From Sphingomonas sp. 28-63-12 (GTDB taxonomy: Bacteria > Pseudomonadota > Alphaproteobacteria > Sphingomonadales > Sphingomonadaceae), in NCBI GenBank assembly GCA_002281535.1, contig NCGD01000019.1, positions 1-44,250 of the forward strand: 44,250 nt of DNA, read 5' to 3'. This document shows, piece after piece, positions 34,483 through 44,250 of this stretch. The position numbers and the translations under genes were made by a program. Each line of letters begins with the position of its first letter. Within the stretch, counting starts at the first letter, position 1. The notes under the pieces are model-generated. The model worked only from the letters and a program-made list of their open reading frames with translations. It searched no databases and was not told where the DNA came from.

Positions 34483-35070
34483 TTACAGCACGCCCTTGGT
34501 GCTCGGGATGCTCCCGACCTTGCGCGGATCGATCTCGACAGCGGTGCGCAGCGCGCGCGCCACGCCCTTGAAGGCGCTTTCGATGATGTGGTGATTATTG
34601 TGGCCGTAGAGCGTTTCGACATGCAGGGTGATGCCCGCGCTGCCGGCAAAGCTGTGAAACCAGTGGCTGAACAATTCGGTGTCCATCTCGCCCAGCCGGG
34701 TCTGCGAAAAACTGCTGTTCCAGACGAGATAGGGCCGCCCCGATATATCGAGCGCGACGCGCGTCAGCGTCTCGTCCATCGGTGATAGCGCGTCGCCATA
34801 GCGGCGGATGCCGGCCTTGTCGCCGAGCGCCTTGGCAATCGCTTCGCCGATCGCGATACCGGTATCCTCTGTGGTGTGATGCTGATCGATGTGCAGATCG
34901 CCGATCGCCTTGACGTCCATGTCGATCAACGAGTGCCGCGACAATTGTTCAAGCATGTGATCGAGAAAACCGATCCCCGTGCTGATGGTATAGGCGCCGG
35001 TACCGTCAAGGTTGACGGTCACGTCGATCGAAGTCTCCTTGGTGGCGCGGGAGATGGTGGCGATACGCAT
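34483..35070 (-). CDS. hisB: Imidazoleglycerol-phosphate dehydratase
   Basis: HisB dehydrates IGP to imidazole acetol phosphate using two Mn ions. The 195-residue monofunctional form lacks the phosphatase domain. The metal motifs are present: [27 protein letters not shown] (H-x2-E-D), and the second-half SHWFHSFA with [20 protein letters not shown]. The start codon at 35070 is ATG ([13 protein letters not shown]). It is the first his gene in this window's operon. hisG, hisD, hisC and hisI are not here. Confidence 0.97.
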   Translation of the reverse strand: MRIATISRATKETSIDVTVNLDGTGAYTISTGIGFLDHMLEQLSRHSLIDMDVKAIGDLHIDQHHTTEDTGIAIGEAIAKALGDKAGIRRYGDALSPMDETLTRVALDISGRPYLVWNSSFSQTRLGEMDTELFSHWFHSFAGSAGITLHVETLYGHNNHHIIESAFKGVARALRTAVEIDPRKVGSIPSTKGVL

Positions 35071-35168
35071 GGCGTTCCCATAGCGAATGGATTGATCGGC
35101 GCAATCTTACCGCTGAAAACTTGGCCGTAAATCTTGACCGGAGGGGAAAGGGCGTTAGTCCAAGCGCT

Positions 35169-35648
35169 ATGACCGATGGACTGCCCGATAGCCTGATTCC
35201 CTATGACGAAATCGTCCAGGAGGCGCTGCGTGCCGTGGTCGGCCGCGTGCTCGGCTCGGTGGCCACCAATGGCGGGCTGCCCGGCGAGCATCATTTCTAC
35301 ATCACCTTCAAGACCCAGGCGCCCGGCGTGGACATTCCGCAGCGCTTGATCGAGCGTTTTCCTGACGAGATGACGATCGTGATGCAGAATCGCTATTGGG
35401 ATTTGCTGGTCGATGACGAGCGATTCTCGATCGGGCTGAGCTTCAATCAGGTGCCATCGAAACTGGTCATCCCCTATTCGGCGATCACGGGTTTCCACGA
35501 TCCTGCGGTCAATTTCGAGCTGCGCTTCCAGGCGGCGGATGGTCCGGAAGGCCCCGAGCCGCACGAGGAAGCGGAAAATGACGCGGTCATCACCCCGGTC
35601 GAGGACGGCTCGAACGTCGTCTCGGTGGATTTCAAGCGCAAAAAGTGA
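35169..35648 (+). CDS. sspB: SspB family protein (ClpXP adaptor)
   Basis: SspB hands ssrA-tagged proteins to ClpXP. The N-terminal 110 residues match the alphaproteobacterial SspB fold: LIPYDEIVQEALRAVVGRVL, FYITFKTQAPGVDIPQRLI, and MTIVMQNRYWDLLVDDERFS, with the peptide-groove pattern. An acidic, disordered linker (EGPEPHEEAEND) follows, then a short tail, SNVVSVDFKRKK, equivalent to the ClpX-binding tail. The ATG at 35169 lacks a close Shine-Dalgarno; a purine-rich stretch lies about 15-25 bases upstream. It is divergent from hisB across a 98-base gap. Confidence 0.9.
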   Translation: MTDGLPDSLIPYDEIVQEALRAVVGRVLGSVATNGGLPGEHHFYITFKTQAPGVDIPQRLIERFPDEMTIVMQNRYWDLLVDDERFSIGLSFNQVPSKLVIPYSAITGFHDPAVNFELRFQAADGPEGPEPHEEAENDAVITPVEDGSNVVSVDFKRKK

Positions 35649-35657
35649 CGGGTTCGC

Positions 35658-35737
35658 CGTCACCCCGGCGAACGCCGGGGTCTCGTGCCGCACAAGCGCG
35701 CTCGCAGCCTGAGATTCCGGCTTTCGCCGGAATGACG
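35658..35737. repeat. Paired-hairpin REP/BIME-like repeat, copy 3
   Basis: An 80-base diverged copy with the same CGTCACC...ATGACG ends. Its hairpins are ACCCCGGC-GAAC-GCCGGGGT and TTCCGGC-TTTC-GCCGGAA. Stem bases differ from copies 1 and 2, yet pairing is preserved on both sides, so the structure is under constraint or the copies come from a related subfamily. It fills the sspB-fumC gap and may act as a transcript end. Confidence 0.9.
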
Positions 35738-35746
35738 GAGGATTGA

Positions 35747-37123
<1,377 letters not shown>

Positions 37124-37182
37124 CCCGGCCGGGAACAAAAGCAGGCGCGGCGCGCTCTCCTTTTTCGAACGGGAGAAAAGTC

Positions 37183-37401
37183 ATGATGGCAACGACAATG
37201 GGCGCGCTGGTCGGTGGGGCGATCGGGGGCATGAATGGTGATGATAGCGCTGCTGACGGGGCTGTGATCGGCGCAGTGGCGGCCACTGCCCTCAAGATCG
37301 TCGTCCCCGTCGCGATCACCTATGCGGTGGGTTGGGCAGTGCTCCAGGGTGCGACCCGGCTAAAGGACCGCGTGCTGGGCGATGCACCGCTTGTGTATTG
37401 A
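37183..37401 (+). CDS. Small hydrophobic protein (72 aa), glycine-zipper-like
   Basis: The N-terminal segment GALVGGAIGGMNGDDSAADG, then AVIGAVAATALKIVVPVAIT, has the spaced glycines of a glycine-zipper membrane segment. A second hydrophobic stretch, AITYAVGWAVLQGATRL, precedes a short polar tail. A strong GGGAGAAAAG ribosome site precedes ATG 37183, which argues for real translation. I do not recognise the family. Function unknown; it lies between fumC and gmk on the same strand. Confidence 0.72.
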   Translation: MMATTMGALVGGAIGGMNGDDSAADGAVIGAVAATALKIVVPVAITYAVGWAVLQGATRLKDRVLGDAPLVY

Positions 37402-37451
37402 GTTGGCGCTGACGGCTTGACGCAGCCCCGTTGCCCGCGCCACTAGCGGGC

Positions 37452-38099
37452 ATGGAAGCTGCCGATCATGACCTGCATGGATTTAAGCGTCGCGGCGTGT
37501 TGTTCGTGCTGTCTTCACCCTCGGGCGCTGGCAAGTCGACGATCGCGCGCAAATTGCTGGCGAACGAGCCTGATCTCGCCATGTCGGTATCCGCCACGAC
37601 CCGGCCGATTCGCCCCGGCGAGGTCGATGGCAAGGATTATCATTTCGTCTCGCTCGACAAGTTTCGTGACATGGTGGCCGCCAACGAATTTCTCGAATGG
37701 GCCCATGTCTTCGGCCATCGCTACGGCACACCCAAGGCGCAGGTAGAAGCGATGCTCGGCGCCAGCAAGGATGTGCTGTTCGACATCGATTGGCAGGGCG
37801 CGCAGCAATTGTTCCAGATCGCCGGCGGCGATGTCGTCCGCGTCTTCATCCTGCCGCCGTCGATGGAGGAATTGAACGAGCGCCTGATCCGCCGCGCGAC
37901 CGACAGCGCCGAGGTGATCGAAGCCCGGATGCTCCGTGCAACCGCCGAGGTCAGCCACTGGGACGGGTATGATTATGTGCTCGTCAACGACGATGTCGAA
38001 CGCTGCTTTGAGGATGTGAAGACGATTCTCGCGGCCGAACGGCTCAAGCGGTCACGCCAGACCGGGGTGATCGGTTTTATCCGCAAATTGATGAAATAG
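37452..38099 (+). CDS. gmk: Guanylate kinase
   Basis: Phosphorylates GMP to GDP. The P-loop SPSGAGKSTIARKLL, followed by SVSATTRPIRPGEVDGKDYH (the GMP-binding S-x-x-T-R-x-x-R-x-G-E and Y-x-F segments), is diagnostic. FLEWAHVFGHRYGTPK and VLFDIDWQGAQQL complete the core. ATG 37452 gives 215 residues; a TTG-initiated extension to 37431 is possible but unneeded. It converges with the ATP12 gene, with stops only 3 bases apart. Confidence 0.96.
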   Translation: MEAADHDLHGFKRRGVLFVLSSPSGAGKSTIARKLLANEPDLAMSVSATTRPIRPGEVDGKDYHFVSLDKFRDMVAANEFLEWAHVFGHRYGTPKAQVEAMLGASKDVLFDIDWQGAQQLFQIAGGDVVRVFILPPSMEELNERLIRRATDSAEVIEARMLRATAEVSHWDGYDYVLVNDDVERCFEDVKTILAAERLKRSRQTGVIGFIRKLMK

Positions 38100-38102
38100 C
38101 GC

Positions 38103-38795
38103 TTAGCCGAGCAGCGCCAGAAACCGCACCCCGGCATCGAAATCGCCGCGGTGTGCGATGCGCGTGGCGATCGCGAAATCATCGTCGCCCCATTTTTCGA
38201 CCTGCCATGCCTCGTCAATCTGCGCCGCGTGCCAGATCTGATTGGCATCCGCGGCGCCATCGATCAGCGCCAGACCAGCGATCAGCGACCCGGTAATCGT
38301 GACGATCGGAGACAGTCCGGCCAGCTCATAGGCGTTGCGCGCCGCGACGGCATCGGCCAGCCGCGCCAGCATCAATGGCGGCTGGGCGCGGTGGGTGATG
38401 CCGTGCACCACCTCGATATGGATGTCATAACGCTGCCGTGCCCAATCGAGCAGCGGGTCCCAGGCGGCGGCCTGGCGCGCAATCAGTTCCTCGGGCGCTT
38501 CGGCGCGGTAGCAGAGCAGGTCACTTTCGGCATAAGCGGCGATGTTGGCGATAAAGGGTAGGGGATCGGCGGCGATCCGCTCGATCGCGACATTGGCCAG
38601 CCCGGTCAGCGGCATGGTGCGCGGGTCGATATCGCCGGTGACCGCGCGCCATTCATCGGCAATCGCCGCTGCAAGCGCGGGGTAGGGCAAGGCGAGCGGC
38701 AAGCGGCCAGGGGTGCGCACTGGCCGGCCATCAAGCTCGATCGCATGGCCGGCGGGGCCGGTCGTGATTCGTACATCCTTCCAAAAACGCTTCAC
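38103..38795 (-). CDS. ATP12-type F1-ATPase assembly chaperone
   Basis: ATP12 proteins assist assembly of the F1 alpha subunit in mitochondria and alphaproteobacteria. The family start KRFWKDVRI is followed by LDGRPVRTPGRLPLALPYPA, EWRAVTGDIDPRTMPLTGLAN and YAESDLLCYRAEAPEEL. It continues with WDPLLDWARQRYDI and the LAGLSPIVTITGSLIAGLAL region, all diagnostic. The start is GTG 38795, which overlaps the stop of the upstream small membrane gene (GTGA). A longer in-frame extension to 39041 runs through that gene and is rejected. Length 230 residues. Confidence 0.93.
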   Translation of the reverse strand: MKRFWKDVRITTGPAGHAIELDGRPVRTPGRLPLALPYPALAAAIADEWRAVTGDIDPRTMPLTGLANVAIERIAADPLPFIANIAAYAESDLLCYRAEAPEELIARQAAAWDPLLDWARQRYDIHIEVVHGITHRAQPPLMLARLADAVAARNAYELAGLSPIVTITGSLIAGLALIDGAADANQIWHAAQIDEAWQVEKWGDDDFAIATRIAHRGDFDAGVRFLALLG

Positions 38796-39013
38796 GGCTG
38801 CGGTGGCGTCCGCCAGCGTGCGGCGAGCGACCGCGGCACCAGGGCCATCATCGTCATTGCCGACAGCACAATCGCCACGCCCAGGATTTGCGGGCCAAGC
38901 GTATGCGCGCGGCCGAGCAGGACCACGCCGAAGGCAGCGCCAGCGGCCCCGGCGATGCGGGTGGCGACGATCATGAAATAGTGTTGCCGGGACAGGCTGT
39001 CGGGTTCGGTCAT
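38792..39013 (-). CDS. Small two-helix membrane protein (73 aa) between HAD phosphatase and ATP12
   Basis: After MTEPDSLSRQHYF come two hydrophobic helices, MIVATRIAGAAGAAFGVVLL and LGPQILGVAIVLSAMTMMAL, with a short loop and a basic tail (PRSLAARWR). Four-base overlaps on both sides (ATGA with the HAD gene, GTGA with ATP12) show it is translated as part of the operon. The GC content is like the neighbours. I do not recognise a named family. A link to ATP synthase or membrane assembly is suggested only by position. Confidence 0.8.
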   Translation of the reverse strand: MTEPDSLSRQHYFMIVATRIAGAAGAAFGVVLLGRAHTLGPQILGVAIVLSAMTMMALVPRSLAARWRTPPQP

Positions 39014-39669
39014 GGGGTCTCCACCGCGTCGGCAAGTGCATCGACGGTGGCGACGATCACATCGGCGCCGGCTGCCAGCAGCTCCTGCGCCGGATGATAG
39101 CCCCAGGCAACACCGATCGCCCGCGCCCCCGCCGCGCGCGCCATCGCCATATCGAAGCTGGTATCGCCGATCATCACCGTGTCGCCGGCCAGCGCGCCGG
39201 CCTCGGCCATCGCCGTCTCGATCATCGACGGGTGCGGCTTTGACGGATGCCGATCCGCCGTCTGCAGCGTGACGAAGCGATCAAGGATGCCGTGATGGGT
39301 CAGGATATGGGTGAGCCCGCGATCCGACTTGCCGGTCGCCACGCCAAGCGTCCAGCCGCTTGCACTCAATTGGTCGAGCGCGCCCAGCATGCCGTCGTAC
39401 AGCGGCTCCTCGGCCATCGCGCCCGAACTGCGCAGCCGGAAAAACGCCGCCTTATAATCATCGGCCAGCGACTGGTGCAGCCCGGGATCGGCGGTGGGCA
39501 GCAGCAGCCGCATCGCTTCGACCAGGCTGAGGCCAACGATCCGGCGGATCGCGGCGCGCGGCGGCGGCACCAGCCTGGCGCTGTCAAACGCCTCCTCGAC
39601 CGCGCGGCAGATATTATGCTGGCTATCGACCAAGGTGCCATCGCAATCGAAGATAGCGAGGCGAATCAT
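39010..39669 (-). CDS. HAD-IA family hydrolase (phosphoglycolate-phosphatase-like)
   Basis: A Mg-dependent phosphatase of 219 residues. Motif I is LAIFDCDGTLVDSQ with nucleophile Asp8 and Asp10. The cap domain follows (VPPPRAAIRRIVGLSLVEAM). Motif II is GVATGKSDRGL, with the lysine of motif III in the KPHPSMI region. Motif IV is VMIGDTSFDMAMARAAGARA with the two acidic residues. The start at ATG 39669 begins exactly at MIRLAIFD; the open frame continues upstream only as a shadow of the FecR gene. HAD phosphatases next to ATP12 occur widely in alphaproteobacteria (often with rluC, absent here). Confidence 0.93.
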   Translation of the reverse strand: MIRLAIFDCDGTLVDSQHNICRAVEEAFDSARLVPPPRAAIRRIVGLSLVEAMRLLLPTADPGLHQSLADDYKAAFFRLRSSGAMAEEPLYDGMLGALDQLSASGWTLGVATGKSDRGLTHILTHHGILDRFVTLQTADRHPSKPHPSMIETAMAEAGALAGDTVMIGDTSFDMAMARAAGARAIGVAWGYHPAQELLAAGADVIVATVDALADAVETP

Positions 39670-39838
39670 GCCGGCCCCCGCTGGCGCAAGGCAAATGCGA
39701 TCATGGTCGGTGCAGCGGGATCGATCATCGGCTTCGGATAGCCTAGCCGGGCCAAAATGCAAAAGCGATCGGGCGGGCGCGGCATTTGTCTGGATGTTGA
39801 TCGTTGACGGCACGCCAGCGGCGCTCTTTATTGATGTG

Positions 39839-40720
39839 ATGACGGGATATGCAGTGGCAGTGAAGCTGGCCGGTCTGGCATTCGCCGGGCTGTTGGTTGG
39901 TGCAGACGTGGCCGGTCCGCTGGCGGGCACGGCGGTGGTGGTGCGCAACGTCGCGACGGCCGCTACGCCACCGGCAGCGGCGGTGCGGTTGCGGGTCGAC
40001 GGTGCGGTTCACCGCCACGATGTCATCGCGACTGCGGCCAAATCGGCGGTTGGCGTGAAGCTGGCCGACGGCACCTTGTTCTCGATCGGTGCCAATGCGC
40101 GGGTCAGCATCGACGATTTTGTGTTCGATCCGGATCGCAATGCCAGCCGGATGACGATCAATGTCATCAAGGGCGCGTTCCGCTTCATCTCGGGCAAGCC
40201 CACCCACGCCTATCCCGGCCAGGCCGCCATCGTGACGCCGGCGGGAACGATCGGCATTCGCGGCACGGTGGTGACGGGCGTGGTCGGGCCGGAGGCGCTC
40301 AGCTTCTATCGGTCGGCCGATCCAGTGCTCGGCCAGCAGGATCAGCCAGATGATAGCGCAACGTTGATCATCTTGTCGGACACCGGCGGGGAGGGTGGCG
40401 GCATCGATTTTACCGCAAACGGCACCGTCACCCCGCTGCGCAGCGTAGGGCAGGCGCTGTATTTTCCCCGCCGCGGCAGCCCGCCCCGCCCGCCCTTCAT
40501 GGTTGGCCCGGCGCTGCGCGGGCAGATCGAGCGCGGCGCCGAACCGCGCAATTTCAGCCGCAATCAGGGCGCGCCGCCACCGGTGACGGCACCGGGCGGG
40601 CAGAACAATCGCAACCCACCGGGCAATAATGGCCCCGGCGGGCGCAATGGCGCCCCGGGCAGCGGGCCCGGTGGCGGCCCGGCCGGTGCACCTCCGCCGC
40701 AGTCGCCGCGCCCGCGCTAG
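39839..40720 (+). CDS. Secreted FecR-domain protein with Gly/Pro/Asn-rich tail
   Basis: After a signal peptide (MTGYAVAVKLAGLAFAGLLV, then GADVAG) comes a FecR-type periplasmic domain. VRLRVDGAVHRHDVIATAAK and VGVKLADGTLFSIGANARVSI are followed by NVIKGAFRFISGKP, with TPAGTIGIRGTVVTG as the closing strand motif. The last 85 residues are low complexity, rich in Pro, Gly and Asn (NNRNPPGNNGPGGRNGAPG). Classic FecR works with a FecI sigma factor and a TonB receptor; neither is nearby. This resembles the stand-alone secreted FecR-domain proteins instead, whose role is unclear. Start 39839 is chosen for the signal peptide; ATG 39794 is an alternative. Confidence 0.82.
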   Translation: MTGYAVAVKLAGLAFAGLLVGADVAGPLAGTAVVVRNVATAATPPAAAVRLRVDGAVHRHDVIATAAKSAVGVKLADGTLFSIGANARVSIDDFVFDPDRNASRMTINVIKGAFRFISGKPTHAYPGQAAIVTPAGTIGIRGTVVTGVVGPEALSFYRSADPVLGQQDQPDDSATLIILSDTGGEGGGIDFTANGTVTPLRSVGQALYFPRRGSPPRPPFMVGPALRGQIERGAEPRNFSRNQGAPPPVTAPGGQNNRNPPGNNGPGGRNGAPGSGPGGGPAGAPPPQSPRPR

Positions 40721-40821
40721 TCGCGGGGTGGGCTGGAACCGGATAGTTACGCGGCCGCAATGACTGACTCTGGTGGTCAGGCGAACGGCGGCTTTGAGAG
40801 AACAGTTGTGCGTAGCTGCCA

Positions 40822-41160
40822 TTAGCCGACCGGCCCGATACCAGCTGCCCGCAACCTATTTCCTGCGCAATAAGCCATTACCACCGCAGCCCATTCTAAA
40901 GCGTGAGAGCCGCCAACCAAGTCTACAATAGCGCCGATTGATAGGACTACTGCGCCCACGCGGCATACTTTGAGTATTTGGCCCTGCCGAATCTGCAAAT
41001 CAGGGATGGTCCTAGCAGTGAAATAGGAACCTATGACGATAGCGACAGCAACTGCTGCCACAACGAAGTTTTCCAAGCGTAAAACCGCAACGAAACCGAC
41101 TAAAAGGTATAGGTAACCCAACCATTTCTGGAGAGAGCGGACGCCAATCAGTTCAGTCAT
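40822..41160 (-). CDS. Small membrane protein (112 aa), low GC
   Basis: About three or four hydrophobic segments are visible: WLGYLYLLVGFVAVLRL, FVVAAVAVAIVIGSYFTA, VGAVVLSIGAIVDLV and EWAAVVMAYCAG. Basic loops separate them (RTIPDLQIRQGQILKVCR). GC content is near 50% by eye against about 65% around it, and codon choice is unlike the neighbours, suggesting recent acquisition. No family recognised. It stands alone between the FecR gene and groESL, on the minus strand. Confidence 0.6.
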   Translation of the reverse strand: MTELIGVRSLQKWLGYLYLLVGFVAVLRLENFVVAAVAVAIVIGSYFTARTIPDLQIRQGQILKVCRVGAVVLSIGAIVDLVGGSHALEWAAVVMAYCAGNRLRAAGIGPVG

Positions 41161-41457
41161 GCCGCCCTCGCTTACAGCTACTGCTGGTCAATGATCACGC
41201 AACACAATGCTACGGAAGAGGCCGATTAGGAATGGCTGGTGTTAGCATCATCGAATTTTCACAGAGCGACGGCTTGTGGGGCGATTGCAGCCACTGCTCC
41301 ACTGACTTTTTCCAGGGCCTGCCTTTCCACTGGTCATGCCCCTGATTGGGTGGCGGTGGACACCGGTGCCGGTCGGTCTCTCTCCTCCTGAACCATCGAT
41401 AATGGTGCGGCTTTCTCCGCGGCCGGGGCCGAGATGGGCAACGGCAGGCAGCGAACG
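41161..41457. other. Intergenic stretch, no gene seen
   Basis: Nearly 300 bases lie between the small membrane gene and the groEL terminator. Short overlapping frames on both strands have no domain, and none has a convincing start. I see no RNA gene or repeat here. Confidence 0.5.
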
Positions 41458-41493
41458 AAAAAAGGGCCGCCAGCTTGCGCCGTCGGCCCTTTT
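41458..41493 (-). terminator. Rho-independent terminator of groESL
   Basis: Read on the minus strand, the stem AAAAGGGCCG/CGGCCCTTTT closes a 14-base loop and ends in a run of six T. It lies about 110 bases beyond the groEL stop. The stem is flanked by A and T runs on both sides, so it may also work in the plus direction. Confidence 0.85.
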
Positions 41494-41605
41494 CTTGCGT
41501 TGGTTCGGTCGTTTGGCTGGGTTGCCGGACGGGATCGGCCGTTGCCGACCTGCCGGCCATTCCGGCTTTGGTGTCGGGAGCAGCCGAAGCTGCCCCCGCC
41601 CAAAA

Positions 41606-43267
<1,662 letters not shown>

Positions 43268-43305
43268 TCAGTTTATTGGTTGCAGAAGAGCGGTTGAGCG
43301 GTGGC

Positions 43306-43593
43306 TCAGCCGACGATCCCAAGAATATCGGACTCTTTCATGATCAGCAGGTCTTCGCCGCCAACCTTGACTTCGGTGCCCGACCATTTGCCGAACAAGA
43401 TCTTGTCGCCGGCCTTCACATCGAGCGGGGTGACCTTGCCGTCATCGGCGCGAGTGCCGGTGCCGACCGAGACGACTTCGCCTTCCTGCGGCTTTTCCTT
43501 GGCGGTTTCGGGGATGATGATGCCGCCGGCCGTCTTCTCTTCGGCTTCAACGCGGCGAACGAGAACGCGATCGTGCAAGGGACGAAAGTTCAT
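43306..43593 (-). CDS. groES: Co-chaperonin GroES (10 kDa)
   Basis: Heptameric lid of GroEL. The start [20 protein letters not shown], the mobile loop region [16 protein letters not shown] and the closing strand [16 protein letters not shown] are canonical. The AAAGGA ribosome site fixes ATG 43593, giving 95 residues; the open frame to 43638 runs into the CIRCE element and is not used. Confidence 0.99.
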   Translation of the reverse strand: MNFRPLHDRVLVRRVEAEEKTAGGIIIPETAKEKPQEGEVVSVGTGTRADDGKVTPLDVKAGDKILFGKWSGTEVKVGGEDLLIMKESDILGIVG

Positions 43594-43631
43594 GCGTTCG
43601 ATCCTTTCCATAGGGTCAGAGGTGATGTTCG

Positions 43632-43658
43632 TTAGCACTCACCCAAGGCGAGTGCCAG
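43632..43658. promoter_or_regulatory. CIRCE operator (HrcA site) of groESL
   Basis: TTAGCACTC, nine bases, then GAGTGCCAG. This matches the CIRCE consensus TTAGCACTC-N9-GAGTGCTAA at all but two positions of the right arm. It lies 38 bases before the groES start and just downstream of the -10 box. Heat induction by release of HrcA is the established mechanism; hrcA itself is not in the window. Confidence 0.95.
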
Positions 43659-43666
43659 CAAGGGGG

Positions 43667-43695
43667 CATATGTGGGCGAGGCGGTGATTCGTCAA
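43667..43695 (-). promoter_or_regulatory. Predicted groESL promoter
   Basis: On the minus strand, a perfect -35 box TTGACG-type hexamer (43690-43695) and CATATG (43667-43672) as a weak -10 are spaced by 17 bases. The predicted start would fall at the edge of CIRCE, so HrcA binding would block it. The -10 match is only 3 of 6. Confidence 0.6.
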
Positions 43696-43762
43696 GGTGG
43701 GGGAAGTGCGGAGGTGGTGATCTGCGGCCAAGCGTGGCGACGTCGGCTTGGGGCGCAGCAAT

Positions 43763-43941
43763 AGCTCACCCTTCTCCCTGGAGGGAGAAGGATACCGCAG
43801 CTTGACAGCTTGCTGTCTAGCGAAGGTTGGATGAGGGTGTCCCACGCCACCGAGACGGCGATCCCCTCACCCAGCTCCGACTAGGCCCGCGCTGAAGAAG
43901 CGCGACCCAAGTCTGCGCAACCCTCTCCCGCCGGGAGAGGG
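43763..43941. repeat. Composite intergenic repeat with three hairpins
   Basis: Three palindromes lie within about 180 bases: CTTCTCCCT-GG-AGGGAGAAG (43771-43790), GACAGC-TT-GCTGTC (43804-43817) and CCCTCTCCC-GCC-GGGAGAGGG (43921-43941). Flanking CTCACCC and GATGAGGGTG motifs are partly complementary. The make-up is that of dispersed intergenic repeats in this bacterial group; only one copy is in this window, so dispersal is inference. No gene overlaps it. Confidence 0.7.
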
Positions 43942-44094
43942 AAGAATGAATGACTGTTACTGGTGGAAGGCGGACGGGCAGCTTTCAGCACCGAAGACTC
44001 CTTTAGACGCCGTTCCACGGATCTGTCGACCGCGACGGATTCGCGCTCGCCCACTTTTCACTCGCATTGGAAGTGCGCTGGCTTTTGATTAAAA

Positions 44095-44108
44095 ACGACG
44101 CGCGTCGT
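44095..44108. promoter_or_regulatory. 14-base perfect palindrome upstream of the last ORF
   Basis: ACGACGC/GCGTCGT is a perfect inverted repeat ending 15 bases before the GTG of the 40-residue ORF. It could be an operator for a dimeric regulator, but in GC-rich DNA a chance palindrome of this length is not rare. Confidence 0.35.
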
Positions 44109-44123
44109 GACAGGGAAGATGAA

Positions 44124-44246
44124 GTGAGCGAAACGATTGAAAACAATCAACCCACGCGTAAGGCTGTCCCGGCGCCGGTGCGGGCGATGCAGCGTATGTC
44201 ATCGCGAAGCCAAGCGGAAACCGAGGATGAATGGGAAGAGTTTTAA
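44124..44246 (+). CDS. Putative 40-residue acidic-tailed protein
   Basis: GTG at 44124, preceded by AGGGAAG seven bases upstream, opens a frame of 41 codons ending TAA. The product begins MSETIENNQPTRKAVPAPVR, then AMQRMSSRSQAETED, and ends EWEEF. It is hydrophilic, basic in the middle and strongly acidic at the end, with no signal peptide or membrane helix. Amino-acid composition and the good ribosome site favour a real small protein. I do not recognise a family. Peptide-like roles (small regulator, antitoxin fragment) are only possibilities. Confidence 0.5.
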   Translation: MSETIENNQPTRKAVPAPVRAMQRMSSRSQAETEDEWEEF

Positions 44247-44250
44247 TCAG

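Overview
The window is a GC-rich chromosomal segment, almost certainly from a sphingomonad (Alphaproteobacteria, Sphingomonadaceae). Support for this: an ATP12-type F1-ATPase chaperone, an SspB adaptor of the alphaproteobacterial type, a CIRCE-controlled groESL operon, a CYP153-type P450, and intergenic paired-hairpin repeats of the kind common in sphingomonads. The taxonomic call is inference from gene content; there is no rRNA gene here to test it.

Layout. 1-283: 3' end of infC. 284-804: no recognisable gene. 0.8-7.5 kb: a lipoprotein PQQ-type sugar dehydrogenase, a VOC protein, glnD, a small conserved-looking hypothetical, a secreted cyclophilin and a GNAT acetyltransferase. 7.5-11.8 kb: a HAMP-less chemoreceptor overlapping mutS tail to tail. 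11.9-14.1 kb: the malic enzyme-phosphotransacetylase fusion maeB. 14.2-17.2 kb: the clearest accessory island, with a tRNA-like 3' end, a 782-residue AAA_13 (PrrC/RloC-like) ATPase and a gene-poor flank. 17.2-24.3 kb: a lipid/xenobiotic-type metabolic block (two SDRs, an acyl-CoA dehydrogenase, a GPH-type transporter, a CHAP protein, Tat-exported MsrB, a CYP153-type P450). 24.3-31.3 kb: an ABC-2 exporter pair, queG with a small lipoprotein overlapping its tail, an adenosine-kinase-like sugar kinase, an APC permease and a HIT protein.

31.3-35.1 kb (minus strand) is a histidine operon, hisB-hisH-hisA-orf-hisF-orf-hisE-HIT. Stop-start overlaps link hisH/hisA, hisA/orf and orf/hisF. Two small non-histidine membrane or exported proteins are embedded in it. 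35.2-38.1 kb (plus): sspB, fumC, a tiny membrane protein and gmk. 38.1-39.7 kb (minus): HAD phosphatase - small membrane protein - ATP12, all overlapping by 4 bases. 39.8-41.2 kb: a secreted FecR-domain protein and another low-GC small membrane protein. 41.4-43.7 kb (minus): groES-groEL with promoter, CIRCE and terminator all visible. 43.7-44.25 kb: a composite intergenic repeat and a likely 40-residue protein at the very end.

Most of the window is housekeeping. Candidates for something unusual are the AAA_13 ATPase beside a tRNA-like end, the small membrane/exported ORFs coupled into the his and ATP12 operons, the PEP-CTERM-like micro-protein, and the orphan CYP153. I did not find a CRISPR array, a prophage, an insertion sequence with a transposase, or a convincing multi-gene novel system.
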